This document shows, one piece after another, positions 1 through 9,298 of a stretch of 51,734 nucleotides of DNA. Numbering within the stretch: position 1 is the stretch's first letter; each line of letters starts with the position of its first letter. The DNA is from an uncultured Bacteroidales bacterium (lineage in GTDB: Bacteria; Bacteroidota; Bacteroidia; Bacteroidales; F082): NCBI GenBank assembly GCA_947303055.1, contig CAMYXV010000004.1:1-51734 (forward strand), in the 5' to 3' direction. The notes under the pieces are model-generated. The model saw only the letters and a list, made by a program, of their open reading frames with translations, was not told the DNA's origin and ran no database searches. The translations under genes were made by a program, and so were the position numbers.

Positions 1-622
1 TTTCCAATGTCGCAGGAAGCATCACCCTGCCGCTGAATCCGCATTGTTCGAAAGCATTGTCGCCGATATGGGTGGTTTTGCCGGGGATGAGCAGTCTGTC
101 AGATAACTTGTTGCAATGATAGAAAGCCTTGTTGCCGATAAACCTCAACGAATCACTCAGATAGAGTTGCCCCGATAGCTTTGAGCAATCGCAAAAAGCC
201 TCGTCTCCAATATGAGTCACCAAGGTCGGGATGATCAGATTGCCGTTCAGGTTGGAGCAACTTTTGAAAGCCCCCTCGCCAATGGTGGTGATGGTTTGGG
301 GCAATGCGAGCGAGCCTCTCAAGCCCGAACAGCCGCAGAAGGCGTGGTCACCAATGGCAACAAGAATATAGTTAGTTCCTTGGTAGGGGATAGTATCGGC
401 AAGGATGAGTTTCCCCTCTGGCCTGTCGTAGCCCCACCAATAATTGTCGCCGTTTTGGCATGGGTAGGTGGCTTCAACCCAATGGTTGGCTTGGTCGATG
501 ATGCGGTAATAAATCGCATAGCCCGTCGAATTGGTGACGGAGAAGTCGAAATGGACTTCTTGAGCGAATCCACTCATGCTCAAGGCCATTAATACTGCGA
601 TTGTAAATATCTTTTTCATCAT
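1..622 (-). CDS. BspA-like leucine-rich repeat surface protein, 3' end outside window
   Basis: This reading frame is open from an ATG at 620-622 to the left edge, about 207 residues, and has no stop inside the window. It starts MMKKIF, has a hydrophobic signal peptide ending near GFAQE, then a short N-terminal module. At least five repeats of the TreponeMA/BspA LRR_5 type follow, with the recurring pattern IGxxAFxxCxxLxGxLxxP. Such proteins are exported and often act as adhesins. Here the gene lies 17 nt after the TPR/HTH lipoprotein gene (stop at 640) and probably belongs to the same minus-strand operon. A second in-frame ATG at 617-619 is an alternative start. The C-terminus, where a T9SS tail would be expected, is not visible. 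Confidence 0.85.
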   Translation of the reverse strand, partial: MMKKIFTIAVLMALSMSGFAQEVHFDFSVTNSTGYAIYYRIIDQANHWVEATYPCQNGDNYWWGYDRPEGKLILADTIPYQGTNYILVAIGDHAFCGCSGLRGSLALPQTITTIGEGAFKSCSNLNGNLIIPTLVTHIGDEAFCDCSKLSGQLYLSDSLRFIGNKAFYHCNKLSDRLLIPGKTTHIGDNAFEQCGFSGRVMLPATLE

Positions 623-639
623 ATTAGGTTTTTGTTTGT

Positions 640-1986
640 TCATATCTCGTTGATTATCTCCTCAAAACTCCGCTCGTCCTCCAGCCCGTTCATCTTCTCC
701 TGCTTGATGCGCGACTTGCGTCGGGCATAGCTGTTGGTCTGCAGGTTCATCAGGATGGAAATGACCTGGTTGCTGAAGCCTTGTTTGGTGAGGCAGCAGA
801 TTTGCAGGTCGCTCTTGGTCAGGGTGGGGTATTTTGCCATCAGCCGTTGGGTGAAGTCGCTGTAGACCTTGTCGATGAGCGTCACGAAATCGTCCCATTC
901 GGTCTCTTTGAGGTTGAAGTCCAGGGTTGAGGCGGTGATTTGCTCGGTGAGGGCCAAGGCGGTCACGTAGACCTTGTTTTTCTTCAGCTCCAACTCCAGT
1001 TGGTTCTTCATCTCTTCAGCTTTCAGTTTGGCACTCAAGGTTTTCTGTCGCAGCAACAGCAGGACTACCGCTAATGCTAACACCAAGCCACCGAGGATGA
1101 GATAGAGATAGAGGCTCTTCAGCTTCTGCTCGGCTTGTAGGGCGTTTTTCTGCATCTGGAGGTCGTATTCCCCTTTGATGCGCTGCACTTGATCGCTGCG
1201 GTGCTCGCGGTCGGCCTGCATCATGTTTTCATTGAAAAGCTCTTGACATTCAAGGGCTTTCTGGTAGTCGCCTGCAATTTGGTGGATGAACGACATGCTT
1301 TGGTAGGCCGACATGCGGATGCCGGCTTGGTCGCTCTTGGTGGCTTCTTCGAGATGCTGCAGCGCGAGGCTATCCTGAGCCAGATAATAATGCGCCAAGC
1401 CTATGGTTAGGTGGCAGATGTCGGCATCGGCACCGCATTCCAAGGCGCGGTTGACGCTTTTGATGGCATAGCTGAAGGCTTCCTTCGGCATCAGCACGTC
1501 GCGGCCGATTTCCAAAAGGATGTCACATTCCATCGTCTTGTCGTTCAAAGCTCTGGAGATGGCTAAAGCTTCGGTGTAATGCTGTTCTGCCGCTTCGATG
1601 TCGCCCAACGACGCCGTCACCCGACCGCAATTGCGCAGAGCGGTCATCAATACGGTGGAGTCGTTGACCTCGCGGGCCAGCATGACGGCATCGGTGTGCA
1701 GCGGCAGGGCTTCTGCAAACAGCTCATGTTTCCAGTAGGTGAAGCCGAGGTTGTCTTCGATTTCCGCTTTCAGCCGTTTCACCTCGGGTTGGTCAAGGTC
1801 ACAGTGCTCGATGGCAAGCAATGCCTTGCTGAACGACTCGGCGGCCTCCTCCGATTGTTTGGCGGCACGCTGTTCCACCCCTTCCTGAAAGTGCGTCTCC
1901 GCTTCTTTGAGCCAGCGCGCCTCATGCCGACAGGCTGAAAGGCCCACCGCAAGAAGAAATGCCCATATCCAATATTGTGTTTTCAT
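640..1986 (-). CDS. TPR lipoprotein with membrane helix and C-terminal HTH-like domain
   Basis: The protein has 448 residues. A lipoprotein signal peptide ends in a lipobox LSAC with Cys19. TPR-like helical pairs fill about residues 25-270, followed by a coiled segment, one transmembrane helix near 290-315 and a basic, helical C-terminus. The pattern TKSDLQICCLTKQGFSNQ...NSYARRKSRIKQ in that C-terminus resembles the LuxR-like helix-turn-helix of Bacteroidota TPR regulators. I infer an envelope sensor whose cytoplasmic end may bind DNA. Its start overlaps the stop of the preceding T9SS gene by 4 nt (ATGA), which indicates translational coupling. A homologous gene of the same architecture lies at 46745-48397. 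The exact ligand and target are unknown. Confidence 0.75.
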   Translation of the reverse strand: MKTQYWIWAFLLAVGLSACRHEARWLKEAETHFQEGVEQRAAKQSEEAAESFSKALLAIEHCDLDQPEVKRLKAEIEDNLGFTYWKHELFAEALPLHTDAVMLAREVNDSTVLMTALRNCGRVTASLGDIEAAEQHYTEALAISRALNDKTMECDILLEIGRDVLMPKEAFSYAIKSVNRALECGADADICHLTIGLAHYYLAQDSLALQHLEEATKSDQAGIRMSAYQSMSFIHQIAGDYQKALECQELFNENMMQADREHRSDQVQRIKGEYDLQMQKNALQAEQKLKSLYLYLILGGLVLALAVVLLLLRQKTLSAKLKAEEMKNQLELELKKNKVYVTALALTEQITASTLDFNLKETEWDDFVTLIDKVYSDFTQRLMAKYPTLTKSDLQICCLTKQGFSNQVISILMNLQTNSYARRKSRIKQEKMNGLEDERSFEEIINEI

Positions 1987-4664
1987 TGTTTTACAAATTT
2001 CATAGTTTGTTCGCCCATGCTGATGAAATACATGCCCGCAGGCAGGTTGGCAATGTCAATCTGCTGGGTTTCGGCGGTGATGTAGCCTTGTAACAAGGTT
2101 TGGCCCATTATATTGGTGATGTGGTAGGTCTGGTCTGATAGAGAAGTGACGCGCTGCGTCTCTACAGATAAAACACCGTTGACGGGATTCGGATACACCG
2201 TTAAGATTCCAAAGCCCGTCGAAAGGTCGCCTTCCTCCACGCCTTGCAGTTCGCTATGGATAGCGTCGCAGTCTTCGTCACCGTTATGATAGACCAAGGC
2301 GTCTTCCACCCAATAGCAGCGCAAACCATCCACACGGAAACCTTTGCCTTGGTTCATCAGTTTTTCGGGGAAGAAACTGGTCATATGGCCGAAGCCTACG
2401 ACGATATCTCCGTTGAAGATATTGTTGGCATCGCTGATTTGCAGCATTTTGAATATCTCCCCTTGGTATTCGAAAACATCCACATTATCGACATGTACCA
2501 TTATGCTCTCCGTGCCCACTTTGATTTCCCATCCGTCACCCGTTTCGGCATTGTAATCATATAATGTGGTGAATTCCTGCAAAGTATTGTTCCACCAATA
2601 GACGATGCCGTTCTCTTCAAGGATGTATTCGTGGGTCACCTCGAAGATAGTATCGCGGTCATAGTGCGTATTGCTGCGCACGATGACCTTGGGACGTGAT
2701 GTACCTATGGTTGTGTCGGCGGTGTATTCCAAATGCTGATAGGTGGTGCTACCGTCGTCCCACACGATTTCATAATACCATTCCGACAGACATGGGAACT
2801 CGATTTCCTTTATTTCATAATGCAAGTCGAATTCGAATTGGTTGATGGTTAGATTTTTGTAATTAGTCAAGACCTTTTCCCATTCTTCCAAGTCTGGTTC
2901 GTAGAAAAGCGTCTGGCCCGAGTAAGAGTCCCATACCCATTCGCCATTGGCTTTTTTGCGGAACGACAGGGTGAGTTTTTGGTCTTCGTCATTATAGTCA
3001 TAAATCATCTTCTTGGTGATGTTCCAATCCCCGTTCTCCTCCGACCAGGAGCCAGTTTGGTATTCAATGATGCGGTCCTTGTCGTCAAAAAGAAAATGAG
3101 TGATGCTCGAGTTCACCCAAGATCCGTCATTGAGGGTCTGGGTAATGACATATTCCGTTTTGTTGCTCTCAGTGTACAAATAGGTTTTTAGGGTGTTGGA
3201 AGTGATTTCACCGGCATTATTGTACTTTTCGGTTTGAGAGGTCAATAGTTTCATCCTTTCATTATAATGGTTTGTCGTTCTGGTGTTTAGGAATATTGTT
3301 TCGTAGCCTTTGTAATAGGTGTCGATGCGGGTTCTGTTGTTGTCTTCATATTCGTAGGTGTGTCGGGTATGGTATTCATAATCGGGATCATAGGGATCTG
3401 TGACATCATGGTTGATTTGTGTCAGTTTATGGTTGTCGTCGTAGAGATAATCATAATAAGCAATGCCATACATTGAATGAATGTGCTCCGAGTGCATGAT
3501 TTGGTCGAAATCATTGTAATGGTAGGTGTGGTTTTCGGTAACAATGGGGTGACCGAAATAGCTTGTATTGACAGAGGAAATCATAGAAGGGTAGTCGATA
3601 AAAGAATAGGTGCTTGAAAGCATCGTCGGGAAATCGAATCTGGTCAATGTCCCGTTTCCGTTATAGATAAAGTCGGAGGGGTATTCGTTGGTGACTTGTC
3701 CGGCATCATTATAGGTGCGTCCGACGGTGTGATTGGGAAAGGCAATAGAATCGTTTATCATTGCGGCACAATCGAAATAAGCCGTCAGAGAGGTGTTGTG
3801 GTTTAACGTAAAAGTGTATTCTGGGTCGAAGGAAACCACATTACTTCCTCTTTTCCAGTAGCCAAATCTGTGGTCTGGAATGGGGATGGCACGCACTGTT
3901 GCTGTCAGTTCATCACAATCTTCAGGGATGGAGACAATTTCAGCAGTGCCCAATTCGGGATTATTGACGCCTACTGATAAGGATGGCGCTCCAACAAACA
4001 CGCCCTGCATATTGGAAAACATACTCCAGTCCTGACTCAATTGGAATTGGTCCATCGTTAGGCAACTGACATAGACTGGGATATTCGTGGGAACATTCTC
4101 AAATATTTCATGGTCCTCGAAATAAAGGCTGTGGATATGTTCGCCATAAGGAGGCGCATAAGTGTTGCAGTGAATAGACAACAACCCTGTGCAGTTCTTA
4201 AAGGCACCCCATTGGATGGTGTCGACGGCAGCACCAATGGTGAGTGAACTTATGTTGGGACAGTCATAATAAGCCATCCCGCCGATAAAAGTGCATTGTT
4301 CTGGAATAATCATCTCACCTGTAAGACCAGTACATTCTGCGAATGCCCAACCTTCAATCCTGCGGATGCTGTTTGGAATCACGACAGAGGTGAGACTTTG
4401 GCAATAGTCGAATGCATTAGCGTCAATGGCAACAACTGTATAGGTGTTTTCTTCGTATTCAACGTTTTCGGGAATAATCAGGTCACCTGTCGGTTCGGAA
4501 TACCCATACCAGCCATTGAGAGTTGGTGGTGTCAGTATCACCTCAAGATTATTTTTGATAGTATAATACAACGTTTGCCCCGATTCGCATACAGCGGAGA
4601 AGTCATAGGCAAAGGTGCTCGTTGCCAGCACCAGCATGATTATTGTCACAAATAGTCTTTTCAT
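1983..4664 (-). CDS. T9SS-secreted BspA-like protein with YD-like repeats
   Basis: The protein has 893 residues, beginning with a signal peptide (MKRLFVTIIMLVLATSTFA). Residues about 30-200 hold LRR_5/BspA repeats. Residues about 225-300 resemble an InlB-B/Listeria-Bacteroides repeat (FGYWKRGSNVVSF, FTLNHNTSLTAYFD). Residues about 310-640 carry Tyr/Asp-rich repeated strands reminiscent of RHS/YD-type proteins (HYNDFDQI, YDYNDED). The last ~75 residues are a Por secretion tail starting VYPNPVNGVLSVE and ending in GMYFISMGEQTMKFVKQ. The protein is therefore expected at the cell surface or outside the cell through T9SS. It follows 4686-6263 after 21 nt in the same direction, with an almost identical leader, which suggests duplication. 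The function is unknown, possibly adhesion. Confidence 0.85.
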   Translation of the reverse strand: MKRLFVTIIMLVLATSTFAYDFSAVCESGQTLYYTIKNNLEVILTPPTLNGWYGYSEPTGDLIIPENVEYEENTYTVVAIDANAFDYCQSLTSVVIPNSIRRIEGWAFAECTGLTGEMIIPEQCTFIGGMAYYDCPNISSLTIGAAVDTIQWGAFKNCTGLLSIHCNTYAPPYGEHIHSLYFEDHEIFENVPTNIPVYVSCLTMDQFQLSQDWSMFSNMQGVFVGAPSLSVGVNNPELGTAEIVSIPEDCDELTATVRAIPIPDHRFGYWKRGSNVVSFDPEYTFTLNHNTSLTAYFDCAAMINDSIAFPNHTVGRTYNDAGQVTNEYPSDFIYNGNGTLTRFDFPTMLSSTYSFIDYPSMISSVNTSYFGHPIVTENHTYHYNDFDQIMHSEHIHSMYGIAYYDYLYDDNHKLTQINHDVTDPYDPDYEYHTRHTYEYEDNNRTRIDTYYKGYETIFLNTRTTNHYNERMKLLTSQTEKYNNAGEITSNTLKTYLYTESNKTEYVITQTLNDGSWVNSSITHFLFDDKDRIIEYQTGSWSEENGDWNITKKMIYDYNDEDQKLTLSFRKKANGEWVWDSYSGQTLFYEPDLEEWEKVLTNYKNLTINQFEFDLHYEIKEIEFPCLSEWYYEIVWDDGSTTYQHLEYTADTTIGTSRPKVIVRSNTHYDRDTIFEVTHEYILEENGIVYWWNNTLQEFTTLYDYNAETGDGWEIKVGTESIMVHVDNVDVFEYQGEIFKMLQISDANNIFNGDIVVGFGHMTSFFPEKLMNQGKGFRVDGLRCYWVEDALVYHNGDEDCDAIHSELQGVEEGDLSTGFGILTVYPNPVNGVLSVETQRVTSLSDQTYHITNIMGQTLLQGYITAETQQIDIANLPAGMYFISMGEQTMKFVKQ

Positions 4665-4685
4665 GGTATTTGTTTTTTTAATTGT

Positions 4686-6263
4686 TTATCTTACAATGAA
4701 TTTCACCGTCTCTTTGCCCACGCTGATGAAATACATTCCCGCAGGCAGGTTGGCAATATCAATCTGCTGGGTTTCGTCGGTGATGTGGCCTTGCAGCAGG
4801 GTCTGGCCCATCATATTGGCGATGCGGTATACATTTTGGCCTGGTAGAGACGCGATTAATCGCGTCTCTACAAACAATACGCCGTTGGTGGGATTGGGAT
4901 ACACTGTGAAAGCGTTGTCAATGGTTTCTTTGTTTTCTTCAATGCCCTCGGTAATGTTGGTCTGGCCCCAAATTAAAGGATAGTCAGGGATGGTGCAATA
5001 AGCCATACTAGAGATACAAAACTGGCAATACCCTGGGCAACTAATATATGCCCAACCATAGTGTATGCCGTCCTCGTCTTGATGCTGAAAGGCAAAATGG
5101 CCCCATTCAGGTGAATCATATAAATCGTTGATAAATGAATAGCCAGTTTCCCAATATAAGGTTTCGTTTATCGTTGAAGTTTCAGTCAAAGGTTGAAAAT
5201 GAGTTTGATCGATTTTTATGGAGTTGCTCCATTTCCAATTGGCTACGGGCTTCATGAATGTCAAATAACCTCCAGCCGAATGCCAAACCAAATAAAAAAA
5301 TATGTCTTCGTTTCCGTCTTGGTTCAAGTCCAAATATATTGTGTCGGGGTATTGTAGTGTGAAGCAAGTGTCTGGCTCATAGTTTGTGTAGATAATGGGT
5401 TCTTCTTCGATAAAATTCGAGAAGCGGTTCCAGCCCGGTGCTTGGCTGTATGCTTGAGTCGTGCCAAACGGGATATAGATAGGAATGGTGCCGCTTACGC
5501 CAAGAAAAGTATCATAATAATAGGGGTCGTTAGGGTTGTATGTTGCCGCTGGTGGTATGGTCGCCTTTGTGGTGATGGAGCTGATGCTCCAACAATAGCA
5601 GAATGCATGGTTGCCGATGAAAGTGAGCGATGCGGGCAAAACAACTGTCATCAATGAATCACAATCCTCAAAGACGTTGTTTTCGATGCGGGTGACACAG
5701 TCGGGTATGTTGATGGATTTCAGTCTTTCGCAATGAATGAAAGCTCCGCTTCCTATCACCGTAATGGAATGGGGGATGACAGTGTTGTAACAACCTGTGA
5801 TTAGAGTGTTCGTTGCTGTATTAATCAAGGCATTGCAATTGTTGCGGCTGTCATATATGGGATTGGCTTCATCAACGGTAATGGACTCAAACTTGTTGTC
5901 AACAAAGGCGTTACCCCCAATAGAAGTCAAAGTGGCAGGAATGTGCAGCGAGGTCAATTGACAACTTTCAAAAGCACATGCTTCAATGGTTGTCAATCCC
6001 GCTGGGAAGACGACGGATGTGATGTGGCTCATGTAAAAAGCATTCTCTTTTATTGTTGTCACCGTGTAAACGATATCTTCATGAGTCACTGTTTCAGGGA
6101 TGATAAGCTCGCCTTGTGCCGAGTGACCGTTGATATGTCCGTCAAGTCTTACACAAGGAGGTTCAGAGCTGATGATTGTGTAAAGCAAGTCTCCTGATTG
6201 GAAACCGAAAGATTTCATTGCAAAGCTTGCAAAAATCAAAATGACAATAAATGACTTTTTCAT
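4686..6263 (-). CDS. T9SS-secreted BspA-like leucine-rich repeat protein
   Basis: The protein has 525 residues. It has a signal peptide (MKKSFIVILIFASFAMKSFG), then LRR_5/BspA repeats over roughly residues 30-240 (IGGNAFVDN, IGSGAFIHCERLKSI, IENNVFEDCDSL, IGNHAFCYC). A mixed central region follows, with Asp-rich DLNQDGNEDIFF at about 300. The C-terminal T9SS tail (VYPNPTNGVLFVE ... GMYFISVGKETVKF) is strongly similar, also at the DNA level, to that of the next gene. A 28-nt palindromic repeat is embedded in the tail coding region. This is the first gene of the minus-strand run that reads into the left edge. The role is probably surface attachment or matrix binding, inferred from family only. 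Confidence 0.85.
   Translation of the reverse strand: MKKSFIVILIFASFAMKSFGFQSGDLLYTIISSEPPCVRLDGHINGHSAQGELIIPETVTHEDIVYTVTTIKENAFYMSHITSVVFPAGLTTIEACAFESCQLTSLHIPATLTSIGGNAFVDNKFESITVDEANPIYDSRNNCNALINTATNTLITGCYNTVIPHSITVIGSGAFIHCERLKSINIPDCVTRIENNVFEDCDSLMTVVLPASLTFIGNHAFCYCWSISSITTKATIPPAATYNPNDPYYYDTFLGVSGTIPIYIPFGTTQAYSQAPGWNRFSNFIEEEPIIYTNYEPDTCFTLQYPDTIYLDLNQDGNEDIFFYLVWHSAGGYLTFMKPVANWKWSNSIKIDQTHFQPLTETSTINETLYWETGYSFINDLYDSPEWGHFAFQHQDEDGIHYGWAYISCPGYCQFCISSMAYCTIPDYPLIWGQTNITEGIEENKETIDNAFTVYPNPTNGVLFVETRLIASLPGQNVYRIANMMGQTLLQGHITDETQQIDIANLPAGMYFISVGKETVKFIVR
4844..4871. repeat. 28-nt palindrome (family A) inside a T9SS tail
   Basis: This is a perfect dyad with ends GTAGAGACG and CGTCTCTAC and centre CGATTAATCG. 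It lies in frame within 4686-6263 and encodes residues around TRLIASL. A degenerate relative lies at the equivalent place in the neighbouring T9SS tail (about 2137-2165). The unit is identical in length to the copies at 6468, 15581, 15963 and 32748. Confidence 0.85.
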
Positions 6264-6305
6264 GGTATTTGTTTTTTAATTGTTTCGTTTTTTAGGTTTT
6301 CATCG

Positions 6306-6313
6306 CAAAAGTA
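6306..6313 (-). promoter_or_regulatory. -7 promoter element for the BspA/T9SS operon
   Basis: On the minus strand the sequence reads TACTTTTG, matching the Bacteroidota -7 consensus TAnnTTTG, about 43 nt before the ATG at 6263. No well-spaced TTG -33 element is obvious, so only the -7 element is claimed. Confidence 0.5.
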
Positions 6314-6467
6314 TAACAATTCTCAAGACAAAAAACCATTTGTCAAGCCCTTTGGAGGGTTTGTCTATCAATTAATGAAAATGCAAAAATTTAAAAAATT
6401 GGATTTCAATTTGTTATAAAATCGAAATCCAATCTTTGTCTATGGGGTTGTCTATGTTATTGCGGTG

Positions 6468-6495
6468 GTAGAGACGCAAATTTTTGCGTCTCTAC
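6468..6495. repeat. 28-nt palindrome (family A) downstream of glyQS
   Basis: Dyad with 13-bp arms beginning GTAGAGACGCAAA around a 2-nt centre, 13 nt beyond the glyQS stop codon. On the minus strand it could fold in the glyQS transcript and serve as a terminator or a 3' end stabiliser. It is one of six related elements in this window. Confidence 0.85.
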
Positions 6496-6508
6496 AAGAG
6501 CAAAACCA

Positions 6509-8032
6509 TCATTTCTTCGGCTTCAATTCGTCGAAAATCATGTTGCGGAGGTTCTCAATCGGGACGCGCACCTGAGCCATCGTGTCGCGGTCGCGCACGG
6601 TGACGGTGTTGTCGACCAAGGTGTCGTTGTCGACGGTGACGCACATCGGCGTACCGATGGCATCCTGTCTTCTATAACGCTTGCCGATGGAGTCTTTCTC
6701 CTCGTACTGGCACATGAAGTCGGCCTTCAGCGAGTCGATGATCTCGCGGGCCTTCTCCGGCAGACCGTCTTTCTTGACCAACGGCAGCACGGCCACCTTG
6801 TAAGGTGCCAGGATGGCCGGCAGCTTCAGCACCACACGCTCCGAACCATCTTCCAGCTTCTCCTCGGTGAAAGCATTGCTGAACATGGCGAGGAACATAC
6901 GGTCGAGGCCGATGGAGGTCTCGATAACGTAAGGCGTGTAGCTCTCGTTGGTGTCGGGGTCGAAGTATTGGAGCTTCTTGCCCGAGTATTTGGCATGGGC
7001 CGAGAGGTCGAAGTCGGTGCGGCTGTGGATGCCTTCCAGCTCCTTGAAGCCGAAGGGGAAGTCGAACTCGATGTCGGTGGCGGCGTTGGCGTAGTGGGCC
7101 AGCTTCTCGTGGTCGTGGAAACGGTATTTCTCGGCGGGCAGACCCAAGGAGAGGTGCCAAGCGAGGCGTTCCTGTTTCCAGTGTTGGAACCATTCGAGCT
7201 CGGTGCCCGGGCGGACGAAGAACTGCATCTCCATCTGCTCGAACTCGCGCATACGGAAGATGAACTGACGCGCCACAATCTCATTACGGAAGGCCTTACC
7301 AGTCTGGGCGATGCCGAACGGGATTTTCATGCGGCCAGTCTTCTGCACGTTGAGGTAGTTGACGAAGATGCCCTGTGCCGTCTCAGGACGCAGGTAGATG
7401 GTGTCGGAACCATCGGCCACGCTACCCATCTTGGTGGCAAACATCAGGTTGAACTGACGCACGTCGGTCCAGTTGCGGGTGCCGCTGATGGGGCAGACAA
7501 TCTCAAGGTCGAGGATGAGCTGCTTGATGGCGTCGAGGTCGTTGCGCTCCATGGCACCATAGAGGCGGTGGCTGATTTCCTCGATTTTGGCTTTGTGCTC
7601 CAACACGCGCGGGTTGGTGGTCACAAACTGTTCCTCGTTGAAGGCGTCGCCGAAGCGCTTGCGGGCTTTCTCCACCTCTTTATTAATCTTCTCCTCAATC
7701 TTGGCCATGTAGTCCTCGACGAGCACATCGGCGCGGTAGCGTTTCTTGCTGTCGCGGTTGTCGATGAGCGGGTCGTTGAAGGCGTCGACGTGGCCCGAGG
7801 CCTTCCAGGTGGTGGGGTGCATGAAGATGGCGGCATCGATGCCGACGATGTTCTCGTGCATCTGCACCATGGCCTTCCACCAGTATTCGCGGATGTTCTT
7901 CTTCAGCTCCACGCCGTTCTGGCCGTAGTCGTAAACGGCTGAAAGTCCGTCATAAATCTCGCTCGAAGGGAAAATAAAACCGTATTCCTTCGCATGAGCG
8001 GTTATTTTCTTAAAGAAATCTTCTTGGTTCAT
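6509..8032 (-). CDS. glyQS: glycyl-tRNA synthetase, single-chain alpha2 type
   Basis: The enzyme charges tRNA-Gly with glycine and ATP in the cytoplasm. The 507-residue length is typical of the dimeric class II enzyme (eukaryote/archaea/Bacteroidota type), not the alpha2beta2 form. The N-terminus (GFIFPSSEIYDGLSAVYDYG) carries the family signature. Class II motif 2 is visible around GIAQTGKAFRNEI, with FRMREFEQMEMQFF after it, and motif 3 near TSIGLDRMF. The C-terminal anticodon-binding domain starts around LAPYKVAVLPLV. It is the last gene of the ftsX-to-glyQS run. The 110-nt gap to queA holds an inverted pair of family B repeats. Confidence 0.97.
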   Translation of the reverse strand: MNQEDFFKKITAHAKEYGFIFPSSEIYDGLSAVYDYGQNGVELKKNIREYWWKAMVQMHENIVGIDAAIFMHPTTWKASGHVDAFNDPLIDNRDSKKRYRADVLVEDYMAKIEEKINKEVEKARKRFGDAFNEEQFVTTNPRVLEHKAKIEEISHRLYGAMERNDLDAIKQLILDLEIVCPISGTRNWTDVRQFNLMFATKMGSVADGSDTIYLRPETAQGIFVNYLNVQKTGRMKIPFGIAQTGKAFRNEIVARQFIFRMREFEQMEMQFFVRPGTELEWFQHWKQERLAWHLSLGLPAEKYRFHDHEKLAHYANAATDIEFDFPFGFKELEGIHSRTDFDLSAHAKYSGKKLQYFDPDTNESYTPYVIETSIGLDRMFLAMFSNAFTEEKLEDGSERVVLKLPAILAPYKVAVLPLVKKDGLPEKAREIIDSLKADFMCQYEEKDSIGKRYRRQDAIGTPMCVTVDNDTLVDNTVTVRDRDTMAQVRVPIENLRNMIFDELKPKK

Positions 8033-8077
8033 TATTTAGTTATTTAAGATTCTAAAATTCAAGGGTTTTGTCGGCGT

Positions 8078-8127
8078 TTCGACAGGCTCAACGACCTTAG
8101 CTTTTGCAGGTCCCTGAGCCTGTCGAA
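8078..8127. repeat. Inverted pair of family B repeats between queA and glyQS
   Basis: Two 13-bp arms, TTCGACAGGCTCA (8078-8090) and TGAGCCTGTCGAA (8115-8127), flank a 24-nt loop. The right half extends to the family B core (GGTCCCTGAGCC, then TGTCGAAGGGCC) that is also found at 10055 and 50042. It could form a hairpin in the queA-glyQS intergenic RNA. Confidence 0.8.
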
Positions 8128-8142
8128 GGGCCGTATTTCGAA

Positions 8143-9201
8143 TTATATAATCAGCATCGCGTCACCATAAGTGAAGAAGCGGTACTTCTCGGCGATGGCT
8201 TCTTTGTAGGCTTTCATGAGCAGGTCGTAGCCAGCGAAGGCGGCCACCTCCATCATCATGGGCGACTTGGGCAGGTGGAAGTTGGTAATCATGCAATTAG
8301 CCACTGAGAAAGTGTAAGGCGGGAAGATGAACTTGTTCGTCCAACCTTTGTAGGGCTTGATCTTGCCGCCGATGGTCATGGCGGTTTCCAAAGCCTTCAA
8401 TGAGGTGGTGCCCACGGCAAACACGTTGTTATGGCGTGCGTTGGCCTCGTTGACCAAAGTGCAACAGTCCTCATCGATGTACATCTCTTCCGAGTCGGGC
8501 TTGTGCTTGGTGAGGTCTTCCACTTCGATGTCGCGGAAGTTGCCCATGCCAGGATGCAAAGTAAGCTCGGCGAAGGAGGCACCGATGATTTCTAAGCGTT
8601 TCATCAGAATCTTGCTGAAGTGCATGCCAGCGGTTGGGGCCGAAACGGCACCTTCCACTTTGGCATAAACGGTCTGGAAGTTCTCTTCGTCTTCAGGCAT
8701 TTCGGCACGGTTCAGTTCCTTCGGGATGGGCGTGTGACCCAAGGATGACAAGGTCTTTTTGAACTCGTCATAGGTGCCGTCGTAGAGAAAACGCAAGGTA
8801 CGTCCGCGCGAGGTGGTGTTGTCAATCACCTCAGCCACAAGACCTTCGCCTTGGTCGATGGGACCGAAATACAGCTTGTTACCGATACGGATTTTGCGGG
8901 CGGGGTCGACGAGCACGTCCCACAGACGGCTTTCGTGGTCCAGTTCGCGGAGAAGCAATACTTCGATGTCGGCTTCGGTCTTTTCTTTCTTACCGTAAAG
9001 TTTGGCAGGGAACACCTTGGTGTTGTTAATCACAAACACGTCGCCATCTTTCACATAGTCAATGAGATCCTTGAAGACGCGGTGTTCGATTTTTCCCGTC
9101 CTGCGGTCGACGACCATCAAGCGGGCCTCATCTCGGTTTTGGGTAGGCTGCAGCGCGATGAGCTCGCTCGGCAGGTTGAATTTAAACTGTGAGAGTTTCA
9201 T
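8143..9201 (-). CDS. queA: S-adenosylmethionine:tRNA ribosyltransferase-isomerase
   Basis: QueA transfers and isomerises the ribosyl group of SAM onto 7-aminomethyl-7-deazaguanine in tRNA, giving epoxyqueuosine at wobble position 34. The family start [18 protein letters not shown] is clear. It is followed by [18 protein letters not shown] and [18 protein letters not shown], then the C-terminal [19 protein letters not shown]. From the ATG at 9201 the protein has 352 residues, the normal family length. A longer reading frame starts at 9273, but that extension runs through the promoter and adds no family sequence. It sits between truB and glyQS, grouped with other tRNA and translation genes. Confidence 0.96.
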   Translation of the reverse strand: MKLSQFKFNLPSELIALQPTQNRDEARLMVVDRRTGKIEHRVFKDLIDYVKDGDVFVINNTKVFPAKLYGKKEKTEADIEVLLLRELDHESRLWDVLVDPARKIRIGNKLYFGPIDQGEGLVAEVIDNTTSRGRTLRFLYDGTYDEFKKTLSSLGHTPIPKELNRAEMPEDEENFQTVYAKVEGAVSAPTAGMHFSKILMKRLEIIGASFAELTLHPGMGNFRDIEVEDLTKHKPDSEEMYIDEDCCTLVNEANARHNNVFAVGTTSLKALETAMTIGGKIKPYKGWTNKFIFPPYTFSVANCMITNFHLPKSPMMMEVAAFAGYDLLMKAYKEAIAEKYRFFTYGDAMLII

Positions 9202-9242
9202 TATATGATGCTGTTTTTGTTGTTTTCGACAAATATAAACTA

Positions 9243-9273
9243 CAAATATACAACAAAATCGAAATTTTGTCAA
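9243..9273 (-). promoter_or_regulatory. queA promoter with dyad in the spacer
   Basis: On the minus strand TTG (9271-9273), a 20-nt spacer and TATATTTG (9243-9250) match the Bacteroidota promoter. The spacer contains an inverted repeat with arms ACAAAAT and ATTTTGT (9253-9270). A second TATATTTG occurs at 9230-9237. This supports internal transcription starting at queA and supports the 9201 start codon. Confidence 0.65.
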
Positions 9274-9298
9274 GTGTTTTTTCTTAATCTATTGATTG

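Noticed and set aside
6968-7942. Long plus-strand open frame (324 codons) opposite glyQS
   Set aside because: Composition is dominated by Val/Leu/Glu/Gly arising from the GC-rich third positions of glyQS on the other strand. No promoter, signal or family pattern is present; it is an antisense shadow.
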